Part shown: positions 7,916-16,961 of the stretch, piece after piece | How positions within the stretch are numbered: position 1 is the stretch's first letter | Layout of the letters: each line of letters begins with the position of its first letter | Source: Paenibacillus_D sp047238105 | Lineage (GTDB): Bacteria > Bacillota > Bacilli > Paenibacillales > Paenibacillaceae | Assembly: GCF_047238105.1 (NCBI RefSeq) | Contig: NZ_JBDFMD010000001.1 | Location: forward strand, 744,001 to 808,000 | DNA length: 64,000 bases | Direction: 5' to 3' | Made by a program: the position numbers and the translations under genes | Notes under the pieces: generated by a model | The model's input: the letters and a program-made list of their open reading frames with translations, nothing else | The model's database searches: none | What the model was told of the DNA's origin: nothing

Positions 7916-9214
7916 TTACCGGTAAGCCGGCAGCCAGTCGCCATGAGCTTCGATCAGCTCGTCGCACATCGCGATGATGTCATCCATCGACAGCTCGGCG
8001 CTGGTATGCGGATCGAGCAGCGCCGCATGGTAAATATGCTCTTTTTTACCGGTCATCGCCGCCTCGATCGTCAGCAGCTGGGTGTTGATATTGGTGCGGT
8101 TCAGTGCAGCCAGCTGGGGCGGCAGGTCGCCGATGTAGGTCGGCTGGATGCCGCTGCGGTCGACCAGGCAAGGGACCTCGACGCAGGCCTCCTTCGGCAA
8201 GTTGGTGATAAGACCCGTATTCATGACATTGCCGCCGATCTTATATGGCGTATTCGTCTCGATGGCCTCGAAAATATAGGACGCGTATTCATGCGAACGC
8301 TCATGCTGCAGATTTACATTGTCCACCAGCTCGCCGCGCATTTTCTTCCACCGTTCGATCTGCTCCACGCAGCGGCGCGGGTACTCATCGAGCGGGATGT
8401 TGAACCTTTCGATCAGCTCCGGATAATTGCGTTTGATAAAGTAAGGATGATACTCAGCGTTGTGCTCGGAGGATTCGGTTACATAGTATCCGAATTTGAG
8501 CATCAGCTCGTAGCGGACCATATCGTGATGCGATTCCTTCTGCTTCTCCGCCGCCCGGCGCTTGATCTCCGGATACAGATCGACCCCGTCACGAGTAACT
8601 TCCAGCAGCCATGCCATATGGTTGATGCCGGCAATCTTCGATCTGACCCCTTCCGGCTCGATATCAAGGTCGCGGAACAGATGGGGCAGACAGACTTGCA
8701 CGCTGTGACACAAGCCTACAGTATTGACGCCGCCATGCGTATTCATAACATTGGTCAGCACCGCCATCGGGTTCGTATAGTTGAGGAACAGCGCGTCCGG
8801 GCTGACCTCCTGGATATCGCGGGCAAAATCGAGCATGACCGGGATCGTTCTCAGATTGCGGAAGATGCCGCCGATGCCGATGGTGTCTGCAATCGTTTGC
8901 CGGAGGCCGTATTTTTTGGGAATCTCGAAATCGGTAATCGTGCACGGATCGTAGCCGCCGACCTGGATGGCATTGACGACAAACTTGGCCCCCCTTAGCG
9001 CCTCCTTGCGATCGCTGTAAGCCTTGATCCGACAAGTACTGCCGGAGCTTTGTGCCAGGTTGAGCAGCATTTGCTCCGAATCCTTCAATCGCTGCTCGTC
9101 GATGTCGAACAGGGCGAGTTCGAATTCCTGGAGAGCGGGAGTCAGCATGCAGTCTCCCAGGACATTTTTGGCGAATACCGTGCTTCCGGCACCCAGAAAC
9201 GTAATTTTTGACAT
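7916..9214 (-). CDS. melA: GH4 family alpha-galactosidase
   Basis: 432 residues, the length of B. subtilis MelA. GH4 enzymes are NAD+ and Mn2+ dependent glycosidases acting by oxidation-elimination in the cytosol. Visible are the dinucleotide motif FLGAGSTVFAKNVLGD, YTNPMAVLTN, and the CHSVQ metal-binding signature that marks alpha-galactosidase members of GH4. The GINHMAW and EHNAEYHPYF segments agree. I moved the start to the ATG at 9214, which has AGGAGG 7 nt upstream. The longer ORF to 9367 runs into the promoter region. It is divergent from an AraC regulator, probably its activator, and no cognate sugar transporter is adjacent. Confidence 0.93.
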   Translation of the reverse strand: MSKITFLGAGSTVFAKNVLGDCMLTPALQEFELALFDIDEQRLKDSEQMLLNLAQSSGSTCRIKAYSDRKEALRGAKFVVNAIQVGGYDPCTITDFEIPKKYGLRQTIADTIGIGGIFRNLRTIPVMLDFARDIQEVSPDALFLNYTNPMAVLTNVMNTHGGVNTVGLCHSVQVCLPHLFRDLDIEPEGVRSKIAGINHMAWLLEVTRDGVDLYPEIKRRAAEKQKESHHDMVRYELMLKFGYYVTESSEHNAEYHPYFIKRNYPELIERFNIPLDEYPRRCVEQIERWKKMRGELVDNVNLQHERSHEYASYIFEAIETNTPYKIGGNVMNTGLITNLPKEACVEVPCLVDRSGIQPTYIGDLPPQLAALNRTNINTQLLTIEAAMTGKKEHIYHAALLDPHTSAELSMDDIIAMCDELIEAHGDWLPAYR

Positions 9215-9396
9215 GGTCGTATCCTCCTGTTTCCGTGATTGAGATGAGTTCACTTTCCTTTCTTCACTATAAGAGAATTCGCTTGTCAGAGGTATGGAAT
9301 AAATGAGGATGGATATGGACAAATGAAGGACGTTCCTATACGATTTGGAGTGTAATGTTTCAAGCATTTCACTACCGGTCCGGGGAGGAAAACGAC

Positions 9397-10317
9397 ATGT
9401 CGGTTAATCATTATGAATTTTCCATGGGCATTAATAGTTTGCCTGCTCAAGGAGAACTGGCTGTTTTATTTAGCGGATACGGCAGGCCGATGCCCAAGCA
9501 CCGGATGGGACCAGCTGTGCATAACTATTATTTGATTCACACGGTGAAGAAGGGCTATGGTACGTTGGATATCGGCGGTAAGCGGTACAATTGTCGTGCC
9601 GGGGACTCGTTTGTTATCTTCCCCGGCGAGCTTTTCACCTACACTGCCGATGCCGATACGCCATGGGAATACCAATGGGTGGCATTTAAAGGCGTGGCCG
9701 CCCGTCCGCTGCTGGAAGCTTACGGTGTATCCCCTCTCCGTCCCGTACTGCATCATGCGGATATCCGCCGGATCCGGGTGCTCTACGATCGGATCCGTCT
9801 GGCATTCCTGACGATCGACTCTCCCATGATGGCGGATCTGGAAGCGGGCGGTCAGCTGCGGTTGCTGCTGCGCCAGTTCGGCACCGTGCCTGTCGATTAT
9901 CATCCTGTCTCCGGCAACCGCCAGTCCGATATGGAGCGCCAGATCAGCCAGATGGCGATGTGGCTGTCGCTGCAGTACGACCAGAATCTCTCGATTGCCC
10001 AGATCGCCAAAACGTTGGGCTATCACCGGACACATCTGTCCAAGATGTTCAAGCAGGTCACGGGGCATTCGCCATCCCAGTATCTGTACCGGGTCCGCAT
10101 GCAGCGAGCCGAGAGTCTGCTGGGAAGTGAATTGACGATCGGGCAGGTCGCTTCTTCGGTCGGTTTCCCCGATCCGCTCTACTTCTCCAAGCAGTTCCGC
10201 CGCTGGAGCGGCCTTACGCCGACAGCCTACCGTAGATCGCTGACCGCCCAGGCCAAAGCCAGTACACAGCAAACAACCCGCCCGGATGATCCGGACGGGC
10301 TAGGCATAAGAGAGTGA
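9397..10317 (+). CDS. AraC family transcriptional regulator (probable melA activator)
   Basis: About 306 residues. An N-terminal cupin-like sugar-sensing domain includes LIHTVKKGYGTLDIGGK and AGDSFVIFPGE. Two helix-turn-helix motifs lie in the last 100 residues (SIAQIAKTLGYHRTHLSKMF; IGQVASSVGFPDPLYFSKQF) in the AraC/XylS arrangement. The start ATG at 9397 is preceded by GGGGAGG. Divergent orientation with the alpha-galactosidase gene suggests it controls that promoter in response to an alpha-galactoside. The stop codon directly abuts the stop of the convergent ytxH gene, and a hairpin lies inside its last codons. Confidence 0.9.
   Translation: MSVNHYEFSMGINSLPAQGELAVLFSGYGRPMPKHRMGPAVHNYYLIHTVKKGYGTLDIGGKRYNCRAGDSFVIFPGELFTYTADADTPWEYQWVAFKGVAARPLLEAYGVSPLRPVLHHADIRRIRVLYDRIRLAFLTIDSPMMADLEAGGQLRLLLRQFGTVPVDYHPVSGNRQSDMERQISQMAMWLSLQYDQNLSIAQIAKTLGYHRTHLSKMFKQVTGHSPSQYLYRVRMQRAESLLGSELTIGQVASSVGFPDPLYFSKQFRRWSGLTPTAYRRSLTAQAKASTQQTTRPDDPDGLGIRE
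10277..10299. terminator. Hairpin embedded in the 3' end of the AraC coding region
   Basis: CCCGcCCGGAT and its near-complement form a stable stem inside the last AraC codons. On the minus strand it lies about 20 nt after the ytxH stop and is followed by GTTGTTTGCTG, so it may terminate the ytxGH transcript. Confidence 0.5.
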
Positions 10318-10752
10318 TCAGTCTTTATCTTGCTGTACCGCAACCGACGGGAGCTCCGACTCCTGAGCCGTGTCGGCAGTGTCTGGATCATTGACAATCT
10401 CGGCGGCATCCACCGTCTCCGAGACAGCCGAGGAGACCTGGGCCACACCGGTGCGGCGCTCGCGCCACGCCCGCACTTCGCCGGCCACGGAGTCTGCTGC
10501 GGATCTGGCCTTATCGACCAGGTGTGAGGTTTGCTCACCGACCTGGCTGGCGATCTTGCTCGTCTGTTCGCCGATGATATGTGCTGTGTGGACGGTTTTT
10601 TCACTAACCTGTTGCGCTCCCGCGGCGATGTCCTTGCGGAGCTCTTTGCCGGATTTAGGGGCGAGCAGGAGTGCACCAACCACACCCGCGATCGTCCCCA
10701 CTACTGCTCCCAAGAGGAAACTGCTTGCTTGATTGTCCCGTTTTCCTGTCAT
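10318..10752 (-). CDS. ytxH: YtxH domain protein
   Basis: About 144 residues. An N-terminal glycine-rich hydrophobic segment (FLLGAVVGTIAGVVGALLLA) is followed by the YtxH hallmark PKSGKELRKDI and a long polar helix with recurrent Gln/Thr/Ser, probably a coiled coil. It is likely a single-pass envelope or stress protein. The function is not established; B. subtilis ytxGHJ belongs to the general stress response. The start ATG at 10752 has AAGGGAG upstream and overlaps the stop of the ytxG-like gene by one base (TAATG), so translation is coupled. Confidence 0.85.
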   Translation of the reverse strand: MTGKRDNQASSFLLGAVVGTIAGVVGALLLAPKSGKELRKDIAAGAQQVSEKTVHTAHIIGEQTSKIASQVGEQTSHLVDKARSAADSVAGEVRAWRERRTGVAQVSSAVSETVDAAEIVNDPDTADTAQESELPSVAVQQDKD

Positions 10753-11159
10753 TACGGATTGCTCCCTTCTGATTGTGGTTCGTGTGCATTGCCCTCCGAA
10801 GCGTCTGCGCGTGCGTCTTTCTCGGCACGCCGCTCCTGCCAATACTGCCACGCCTCCCAGCCGGCATGCGCCAGATCCAGGGCGCCCGAGATCTGCCGTC
10901 CGAGATGGCTGCCTGACCGAAGGCGATCCTCGATCATGACCAGCCCCCGGTTGACATGTTGAAGCGACTGGTCCGCCGACCGTGTGAGGATGTGGAGTTC
11001 GCCGATCAGCTGCGAAGTGTCTGTCTGAAGTTTTCCCAAACTGGTATGGATTTCATTCAGTCTGCCGAGCGCGACTCGTGCCGCCCACACCGCAGTTGCC
11101 GTCAAGACCATTCCAGCCGCTGTCAGGAGGATCAGGCATACCGTCAGCAGATCCGACAT
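10752..11159 (-). CDS. ytxG: DUF948 (YtxG-like) membrane protein
   Basis: 135 residues. One N-terminal membrane segment (LLTVCLILLTAAGMVLTATA) precedes a helical, coiled-coil-prone region with repeated Leu/Thr/Gln and a polar tail, as in DUF948 proteins. It is the first gene of a two-gene operon with ytxH. The start ATG has GAGGAG upstream. A role in general stress is inferred only from the B. subtilis counterpart. Confidence 0.75.
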   Translation of the reverse strand: MSDLLTVCLILLTAAGMVLTATAVWAARVALGRLNEIHTSLGKLQTDTSQLIGELHILTRSADQSLQHVNRGLVMIEDRLRSGSHLGRQISGALDLAHAGWEAWQYWQERRAEKDARADASEGNAHEPQSEGSNP

Positions 11160-11254
11160 CGCAGGTCAGCTCCTCTCCGGGTTCTGGACGAATGCCCAGT
11201 TTCTACTGACATTATAGTCACCGGAAGCTTGTCCTGACACAAGTCGCTGCAAAA

Positions 11255-11950
11255 TTATTCCTGATTCTCCGCTGTTCCCGCACTACCGGATAGCCTGTCT
11301 ATCCGATAGCTGCATTTGCTGCCGCCCTTGGCGAGACACTCGGTGCGCTCGACCTCGGCGGACAACAGCTGTTTAAACAGCTCCAACTCGCAGCGGCATG
11401 CCTGCTGATACCGATCCGCCACTCTTGCGATAGGGCAGTTGTACTCGTTAAATACAAATCCATCGTCCCCTTGCCCCTCGACCTCAACCATGTATCCGCC
11501 GCTGTTCTGGATGACTGCCAGCTCCTGGATGCGCTCTTCCAGTGACTTTCCAGTCATCCGAGGAGTGTAGCGCTGCAGGAGCTTGCGCTTGCGGCCTTCG
11601 AATATTTGTTCGACCAGACGCTCCCCGCCATCCTGATCATCCAGCTCCTCCAGAAGATCCAGCGTCAAGGTATGATAATTGCTGGGGAATAAGCCAGCCG
11701 ACGCCTCCGTCAGCGCATAGACGTGCGAAGGTCGGCCCATCGGCTGACGAACGACAGACAATCTGACGAAGCCGTCCTTCTCCAGCGTATTGAGGTGACG
11801 CCGCACGCCCATCTCTGTCATGTCCAGCGTCCTGGCCAGATAACCGGCATGACTGGGACCCTTGGTCTTCAATAACGTCAGGATCGCCTGCCGGGTGGAA
11901 CCTTCGTGACGGCGCATCTCTTCCATGTTCGCATTGTCCTTACCGTCCAT
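11255..11950 (-). CDS. SufR-like winged-helix regulator with Fe-S-type cysteines (COG2345)
   Basis: About 231 residues. The N-terminal winged helix (TRQAILTLLKTKGPSHAGYL, MTEMGVRRHLNTLEKDGFV, then a GRPSHVYALTE wing) is of ArsR/DeoR type. The C-terminal half carries the Cys pattern of SufR repressors: NEYNCPIARV, QQACRCELELF, ECLAKGGSKCSYRI. In SufR these residues hold an Fe-S cluster that tunes repression of suf genes; the same role here is inferred. The start ATG has AGGGAGG upstream; the ORF to 12013 extends past it. It lies downstream of the anti-sigma gene with an 80-bp gap, and no suf genes are nearby. Confidence 0.8.
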   Translation of the reverse strand: MDGKDNANMEEMRRHEGSTRQAILTLLKTKGPSHAGYLARTLDMTEMGVRRHLNTLEKDGFVRLSVVRQPMGRPSHVYALTEASAGLFPSNYHTLTLDLLEELDDQDGGERLVEQIFEGRKRKLLQRYTPRMTGKSLEERIQELAVIQNSGGYMVEVEGQGDDGFVFNEYNCPIARVADRYQQACRCELELFKQLLSAEVERTECLAKGGSKCSYRIDRLSGSAGTAENQE

Positions 11951-12030
11951 TGTCAGGCCTCCCTTGCCCCTCGCTATACGTATTAACATACAACGAATCG
12001 GCCTGGCACGCAAGTTAAGATGGCGATGCG

Positions 12031-12816
12031 TTACTGGTCGCGTCCCAGCAGCAGCAAGGTTTGCTTCGACGTCGGTTGTCGGCTGCCTCCCTTGGGCTCG
12101 GCGCTTAGCGCGATCATCTCGGCCAACTGCAGCACATCTCCGCGTACGTACAAGTGGCCTCGCCCGTCAGCCAGCTTTATCAGTCCCAGGCTGTCCCGCC
12201 GGCTGCCGCTGACCGCCCAGGCCTGATAGTCCTCGAACTCCCGCTCCGGCAGCCGCTCCAGCAGCAGCACAGCCTCCCGGTTATCTCCGCTTAACCAGAT
12301 ATATCCTTCGCCCTCCCCCGGCACAGCAGGATACATCCGGTAGCGGGACGTATCCGGCGCCGACAGCACCGCCAGAGCCGCAGGTTCCTGCAGTTGCACA
12401 TAAGAATCAACAGGCGGCTGTCCGGTGTGATCTCCCTGGCTGCCTATCATCAGCACGATGATCAGGGAAGCCGCGAGGGCTGAAGCTGTCCCCGCAAGCC
12501 ACGTGCGGCGCAGCCGCCGTAGCCATGCCAGCCGGCGTACGCGTCCGGCCAATGCCAGTCGGATCCGCTCTGCGGGATATTCCGCCGGATCGGGTGTCAT
12601 CAGATGATTCATGCCCGACGGCGATGGTGCTTCGCCCAGCAAGCGGCTCCACTGTCCGTGTGCTTCTTCGCAGCAGCGGCAATCCTCCATGTGTGTCCGC
12701 ATCCGATCGGCAGCTGTTCCAGGGAGCTTGCCCAGCACATAATCGACCCATTCTTGTTCCGTATATCCGGCTATGCAGAGTCGCTGTCCGGCAGCCGCCT
12801 CAGGCTTTCCCTTCAT
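12031..12816 (-). CDS. Zinc-finger anti-sigma factor, RskA-type
   Basis: 261 residues. Residues about 15-60 form the cytosolic anti-sigma domain with a zinc motif (HMEDCRCCEEA, HxxxCxxC). A single membrane segment lies near residues 110-126 (ASALAASLIIVLMIG) and the rest is an extracytoplasmic RskA-like domain ending in short strands. It is expected to hold the partner ECF sigma factor inactive at the membrane until a surface signal triggers release. Its start overlaps the sigma gene by 17 nt, so the pair is cotranscribed and coupled. Confidence 0.88.
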   Translation of the reverse strand: MKGKPEAAAGQRLCIAGYTEQEWVDYVLGKLPGTAADRMRTHMEDCRCCEEAHGQWSRLLGEAPSPSGMNHLMTPDPAEYPAERIRLALAGRVRRLAWLRRLRRTWLAGTASALAASLIIVLMIGSQGDHTGQPPVDSYVQLQEPAALAVLSAPDTSRYRMYPAVPGEGEGYIWLSGDNREAVLLLERLPEREFEDYQAWAVSGSRRDSLGLIKLADGRGHLYVRGDVLQLAEMIALSAEPKGGSRQPTSKQTLLLLGRDQ

Positions 12817-13441
12817 CGCTCAACCCTCCCTTTTCTCCATCCAGCCAGCCTCTGCGAGCCAGTCCTTTTCGCATATGTCCCAATCCATAACGAACCCACG
12901 ACTTCACTGTGCCAAGCGGCACTTCCCATGCCTGTGCCATCTCGCGCTGCGACTTGCCGCCGAAATAAGCGCCTACGACCGCCTTCCTTTGAGCTGTCGG
13001 CAGCTCATCCAATACCTCGCGGAGCACACTTCGCTCCAGCCTCTCCAACGCCTTCTCCTCAGGTGTCGCCCCTCCACTGCCGACACTCTCCACAACCGCC
13101 TCGGCTCGGTCGGTTATGGTCAGGCGGCCGCTGCGACGCAGCCGGTCCATGGCTCGGCTGCGCGTCATGACAGCCAGCCAGGCTTCGACGGAACCTTTGG
13201 CCGCCTCATAACGGTTTCCCTTGCGCAGCGCCTCGATAAACACGTCATGACACAGATCCTCCGCTTCCATCCGGTCTTCCAGAAGCCGCCGTGCCATGCG
13301 CAGCACCAACGGCGCATACCGGCTGTAGAACAGTTCAAATGCCTCCAGCGAGCCCTCGCACATCAAGGCCAGCACGCTAGCCATATCCTGACTTTCGCAT
13401 GACGGCCCATGAGCCGCCTTCTTGCTGCCATCCGTTCGCAC
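12800..13441 (-). CDS. ECF-family RNA polymerase sigma factor
   Basis: 213 residues. Region 2 is visible in FELFYSRYAPLVLRMARRLL, EDLCHDVFIEAL and AWLAVMTRSRAMDRLRR. Region 4 is visible in VLDELPTAQRKAVVGAYFGG, SQREMAQAWEVPLGTVKSWV and LGHMRKGL. Together with the RskA-type partner it resembles the SigK-like ECF group. The start is probably the GTG at 13441 preceded by GGAGGAGAGAGG; Met20 is an alternative. It is divergent from the NEW3-ABC operon at 13632, a likely target. Confidence 0.92.
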   Translation of the reverse strand: MRTDGSKKAAHGPSCESQDMASVLALMCEGSLEAFELFYSRYAPLVLRMARRLLEDRMEAEDLCHDVFIEALRKGNRYEAAKGSVEAWLAVMTRSRAMDRLRRSGRLTITDRAEAVVESVGSGGATPEEKALERLERSVLREVLDELPTAQRKAVVGAYFGGKSQREMAQAWEVPLGTVKSWVRYGLGHMRKGLARRGWLDGEKGGLSDEGKA

Positions 13442-13631
13442 TTCCCTCTCTCCTCCCGAACCTACGACGTAATCAACCTCTATATTTCCATTTGTATCAT
13501 AAAAAAGTGCGGTTTGAAAATACCCGCGACATTTTTGGGAGAAGGATTAAATCCAAAACGTTCTCTCGTGCGTAATCCGGTTAAAAGCGCCTCTGGCGCT
13601 AATATATCTTCGTGCAGGAGGATGATAGTCG

Positions 13632-14792
13632 ATGTACAAAACATGGCGAAGTTTAGGGCTGGCGATGCTGGCGATGGTACTGGCATGGACGGGGAGTGCA
13701 GCTGTATGGACGCCGGCCGTCCACGCAGCTGGCGAGCTGGAGCTGTACACCCCCTATACTGCCCTGGATGCGGCACCGGGTGAATCGATCACGTACGATG
13801 TGGAGCTGATCAATCATACCGCACTTACGCGGCAGGCGGATGTCGTCTTCCACGACGAAGGGAGCGGCTGGCAGTCCGAGCTGACTGCAGGAGGACGCGG
13901 CGTCAAGCAGCTGGCAGTCCGTCCCGACAGTCCGCAATCTCTCTCCCTTCGGCTGGAGGTCCCGCTGGAGATCGAACGCGGCGAATACAACTTCAGGTTA
14001 ACCGCCGGCGATGCGGCGCTGCCGCTCAAAGTATTCGTAACGGAGAAGGGTACGTATACAACGAAGCTGGAAGCCGAGCAGGCCAATATCCAAGGACATG
14101 CGGACGCCAGCTTCACATTCTCGACCAGCTTGCGGAACCAGACTGCCGAGGAGCAGACCTATGCACTGGCCGCTTCACCAGAGGCTGGGTGGGAGGTAAC
14201 CTTCAAAGCCGGCGGCAACAGCGTCACATCCGTAACGGTTGAACCCAATGCATCGCAGACGATTACCGTCGAGGCGCTGCCCCCGGATCATGTCGAGGCC
14301 GGAACGTACAAGCTGCCGATCGCAGCAGCCAATCATGCGACTCGGGCAGAGACGACACTCGAGGCTGTAGTCACAGGCAGTTATGGCATCGGGCTGGCAA
14401 CCGCCGATGAGCGGTTGAATGCCGAGGTCCGCTCGGGAGGAACCCGCACGCTTGACCTGATCGTATCCAATACAGGCACGGCAGCACTGGAAGACATCAG
14501 TTTGTCGGCACAGACGCCCACGAACTGGGAGGTCACGTTTGAACCCAAAACGATCCAGCAGCTGGAACCAGGAATGACAGCCAATGTTCAGGCGGTCATC
14601 CGGGCAGATGAACAGTCGATCCCCGGGGATTACGCCTTGAGCATGAGCGCCAGCAGCCCGCAGAAGTCGGCGAATGCAGCGTTGCGGGTAGCAGTCAAAT
14701 CCTCCTCCCTCTGGGGGTGGATCGGCGTCTTGATCATCGCCGCGGTCGCTTTGGGGATCTACGGCTTGTTCCGCCGTTATGGGAGGCGATAA
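13632..14792 (+). CDS. Secreted, membrane-anchored NEW3-domain protein
   Basis: 386 residues with a signal peptide (cleavage after about residue 33, AVHA-A). Three immunoglobulin-like NEW3 repeats follow, with recurring patterns such as GWQSELTAGGRGV, GWEVTFKAGGNSV and NWEVTFEPKTIQQLEPG. It ends in a membrane segment (WGWIGVLIIAAVALGIYGLF) and a basic tail. It probably faces the cell-wall side as the extracytoplasmic component of the ABC system encoded just downstream; its ligand is unknown. The start ATG follows GCAGGAGG. It is the first gene of a three-gene operon divergent from the ECF sigma factor. Confidence 0.85.
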   Translation: MYKTWRSLGLAMLAMVLAWTGSAAVWTPAVHAAGELELYTPYTALDAAPGESITYDVELINHTALTRQADVVFHDEGSGWQSELTAGGRGVKQLAVRPDSPQSLSLRLEVPLEIERGEYNFRLTAGDAALPLKVFVTEKGTYTTKLEAEQANIQGHADASFTFSTSLRNQTAEEQTYALAASPEAGWEVTFKAGGNSVTSVTVEPNASQTITVEALPPDHVEAGTYKLPIAAANHATRAETTLEAVVTGSYGIGLATADERLNAEVRSGGTRTLDLIVSNTGTAALEDISLSAQTPTNWEVTFEPKTIQQLEPGMTANVQAVIRADEQSIPGDYALSMSASSPQKSANAALRVAVKSSSLWGWIGVLIIAAVALGIYGLFRRYGRR

Positions 14793-14794
14793 CC

Positions 14795-15811
14795 GTGAAT
14801 CATGAAGTTGCAGCTATCGGCGGGCAGCAGGAGATGAACGGGCTGTCAGAGGCGGCTATCGAGCTATCAGCTTTGACCAAAGCGTACGGGTCCCACCTGG
14901 CGGTCAACCGGCTGGATCTGACGATCCCGCGCGGGGAGATCTTTGGCTTGCTGGGTCCTAACGGCGCTGGTAAAACGACCACGATCCTGATGCTGCTCGG
15001 TCTGTCCGAACCGACCGCAGGCCGCGTGCGCGTGCTGGGGTTGGATCCGGCAGCTGACGCGATCGAGATCAAACGCAAGGTCGGCTATATGCCGGATGAT
15101 ATCGGGTTCTATGAAGACCGGACCGGACTCGACAATCTGATCTATACTGCCCGGCTGAACGGGATCCCTGTCAAAGAGGCAACAGACAGCGCATATCAAT
15201 TGCTTGAACGAGTGGGGCTGGGCGATGCCGCCGACAAAAAAACCGGTACTTACTCCCGGGGAATGCGCCAGCGGCTGGGATTGGCCGACGTGTTGATCAA
15301 GCGACCGGAGATGATCATCCTGGATGAACCGACGCTCGGTATCGACCCCAGAGGCGTAACCGAGCTGCTGCGCCTCATCACCGCTCTAAGCCGTGAAGAA
15401 GGCTTGACTGTCCTGCTGTCCTCGCATCATCTGCATCAGGTGCAGCAGGTCTGCGACCGAGTCGGCCTATTCGTCAATGGAGAGCTGGTCGCATGCGGAG
15501 ATCTCGCAGATCTGGCAAGCCAACTGGATCAGCAGGGCAACGACACACTGGTCGACCTTGAGATCCAGGGCTGGAACGAAGGGCTGGAGCATAAGCTGCA
15601 GGAGCTGGAAGGGGTAAGTTCTGTCAAGATGGGGGACATCTGTCGGACGGGTACCGTCAACGTCCATGTCACCTGCAGCGACGAGACGATCCCTGTCATT
15701 GCCAGACTGGCGGCAACGCATGCCGAGCTGCAGTCGATCCGCAGACACAGCTACCAACTGGATGACATCTACCGCCGTTATTTCGAAGGGAGCGATGGAC
15801 ATGGCGCGTAA
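14795..15811 (+). CDS. ABC transporter ATP-binding protein
   Basis: 338 residues from a GTG start with GGGAGG 8 nt upstream. Walker A (GLLGPNGAGKTT), signature (YSRGMRQRLGLADVL), Walker B (MIILDEPTLGID) and switch His (LLSSHHLH) are complete, so the protein should hydrolyse ATP. The C-terminal extension of about 90 residues is common in ABC-2 exporter ATPases. It sits 2 nt after the NEW3 gene and overlaps the permease gene, so the three probably form one exporter or surface-homeostasis complex. Confidence 0.92.
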   Translation: MNHEVAAIGGQQEMNGLSEAAIELSALTKAYGSHLAVNRLDLTIPRGEIFGLLGPNGAGKTTTILMLLGLSEPTAGRVRVLGLDPAADAIEIKRKVGYMPDDIGFYEDRTGLDNLIYTARLNGIPVKEATDSAYQLLERVGLGDAADKKTGTYSRGMRQRLGLADVLIKRPEMIILDEPTLGIDPRGVTELLRLITALSREEGLTVLLSSHHLHQVQQVCDRVGLFVNGELVACGDLADLASQLDQQGNDTLVDLEIQGWNEGLEHKLQELEGVSSVKMGDICRTGTVNVHVTCSDETIPVIARLAATHAELQSIRRHSYQLDDIYRRYFEGSDGHGA

Positions 15812-16856
15812 GCTCGCTTCGCTGTTGCCAGCCACGCTGAGCATCCGCTGGCCGAAGGATTCACCTTCCGCCGAGCGGGCCGGTAAGCGGATTGCCCGCC
15901 AATCCACGGCTTCGGCCTTTCGGGTTATGGTGCGCAAAGAGTTCAGTGACCACATTCGCAGCTGGCGTTTCGGCATCCTGCTCGGCATTATCTTTTTGGC
16001 CTGTATCGGCTCACTCTATTCCGCCATCTCCGCACTGCTGGCTGGCAGCGCTGCCGATCAGGCGGAAGACGGTTTTTTGTTCTTGCGTATGTTCACGCTC
16101 TCCGATGGCAGTTTGCCGAACTTTACTGCTTTCGTTTCCTTTTTGGGACCGCTTATGGGGATTGCGCTCGGCTTTGATGCCGTCAACACCGAGAGAAGCA
16201 AGGGTACGCTCAGCAGGCTGATCTCGCAGCCCATCTACCGTGATGATTTCCTGAAGGCCAAGTTTGCGGCTGCATTGCTGATCATAGGCATCGTCATCTT
16301 CACCCTCGGGCTGCTAGTCATGGGGTTGGGGCTGCTGGTCATCGGCTTTCCGCCAACGTTTGAGGAATTTGCAAGAGTCGTGCTGTTTTTGCTCGCTGCC
16401 GTTGTTTATGTCGGCTTCTGGCTGAATCTGGCTATCCTGCTGTCGATTCGCTTCCGCCAGGCAGCGACCTCCGCGCTCTCTGCCATCTCGCTGTGGATTT
16501 TCTTTTCTGTCTTCTACAGCATGATTATGGGATTGATCGCCCGCTCATTGGCTCCAGAGAGCGAGGCAGATACGGGAGCCATCCTGTCCTTCCAACGGCT
16601 GATGCTCTCCCTTAACCGGCTGTCGCCTGCCGAACTGTTCAATGAAGCGACGACTACACTGCTCATGCCGGCTGTCCGGTCGCTCGGCCCGCTGACGATG
16701 GAACAGCTGGTGGGAGCACTGCCAAGTCCGCTCCCCTTGGGTCAAAGCCTGCTGCTCGTCTGGCCGCAGCTTACGGGACTGCTGGCTGCGACGATGATCT
16801 GCTTCGGCATCTCCTACTACCTGTTCATGCGCCAGGAGATTCGTTCCCGATCCTAA
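15801..16856 (+). CDS. ABC-2 type transporter permease
   Basis: 351 residues with about six hydrophobic segments in an ABC-2/NosY-like order: RFGILLGIIFLACIGSLYSA, a large loop with TLSDGSLPNFTAF, FLGPLMGIALGFDAVNTE with ERSKGTLSRLISQPIYR (coupling-helix motif), and further helices to the C-terminus. It is the partner of the preceding ATPase, whose gene it overlaps by 11 nt. The ATG at 15801 gives the best SD spacing; the ATG at 15795 is in frame too. A strong terminator follows. Confidence 0.88.
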   Translation: MARKLASLLPATLSIRWPKDSPSAERAGKRIARQSTASAFRVMVRKEFSDHIRSWRFGILLGIIFLACIGSLYSAISALLAGSAADQAEDGFLFLRMFTLSDGSLPNFTAFVSFLGPLMGIALGFDAVNTERSKGTLSRLISQPIYRDDFLKAKFAAALLIIGIVIFTLGLLVMGLGLLVIGFPPTFEEFARVVLFLLAAVVYVGFWLNLAILLSIRFRQAATSALSAISLWIFFSVFYSMIMGLIARSLAPESEADTGAILSFQRLMLSLNRLSPAELFNEATTTLLMPAVRSLGPLTMEQLVGALPSPLPLGQSLLLVWPQLTGLLAATMICFGISYYLFMRQEIRSRS

Positions 16857-16877
16857 AATGGATATCTCCCTGCAAAA

Positions 16878-16910
16878 CAAAACAAACCGCGTCAGCCGCG
16901 GTTTGTTTTG
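16878..16910 (+). terminator. Strong terminator of the NEW3-ABC operon
   Basis: Perfect 14-bp stem (CAAAACAAACCGCG and complement) with a 5-nt loop, ending in GTTTGTTTTGTTG, 21 nt after the permease stop. It may work in both directions against the convergent DUF86 gene. Confidence 0.85.
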
Positions 16911-16961
16911 TTGTCATATGGAGGGTATCCCCGCCGAACGTCGTGCCGTGCAAGAATCTGC

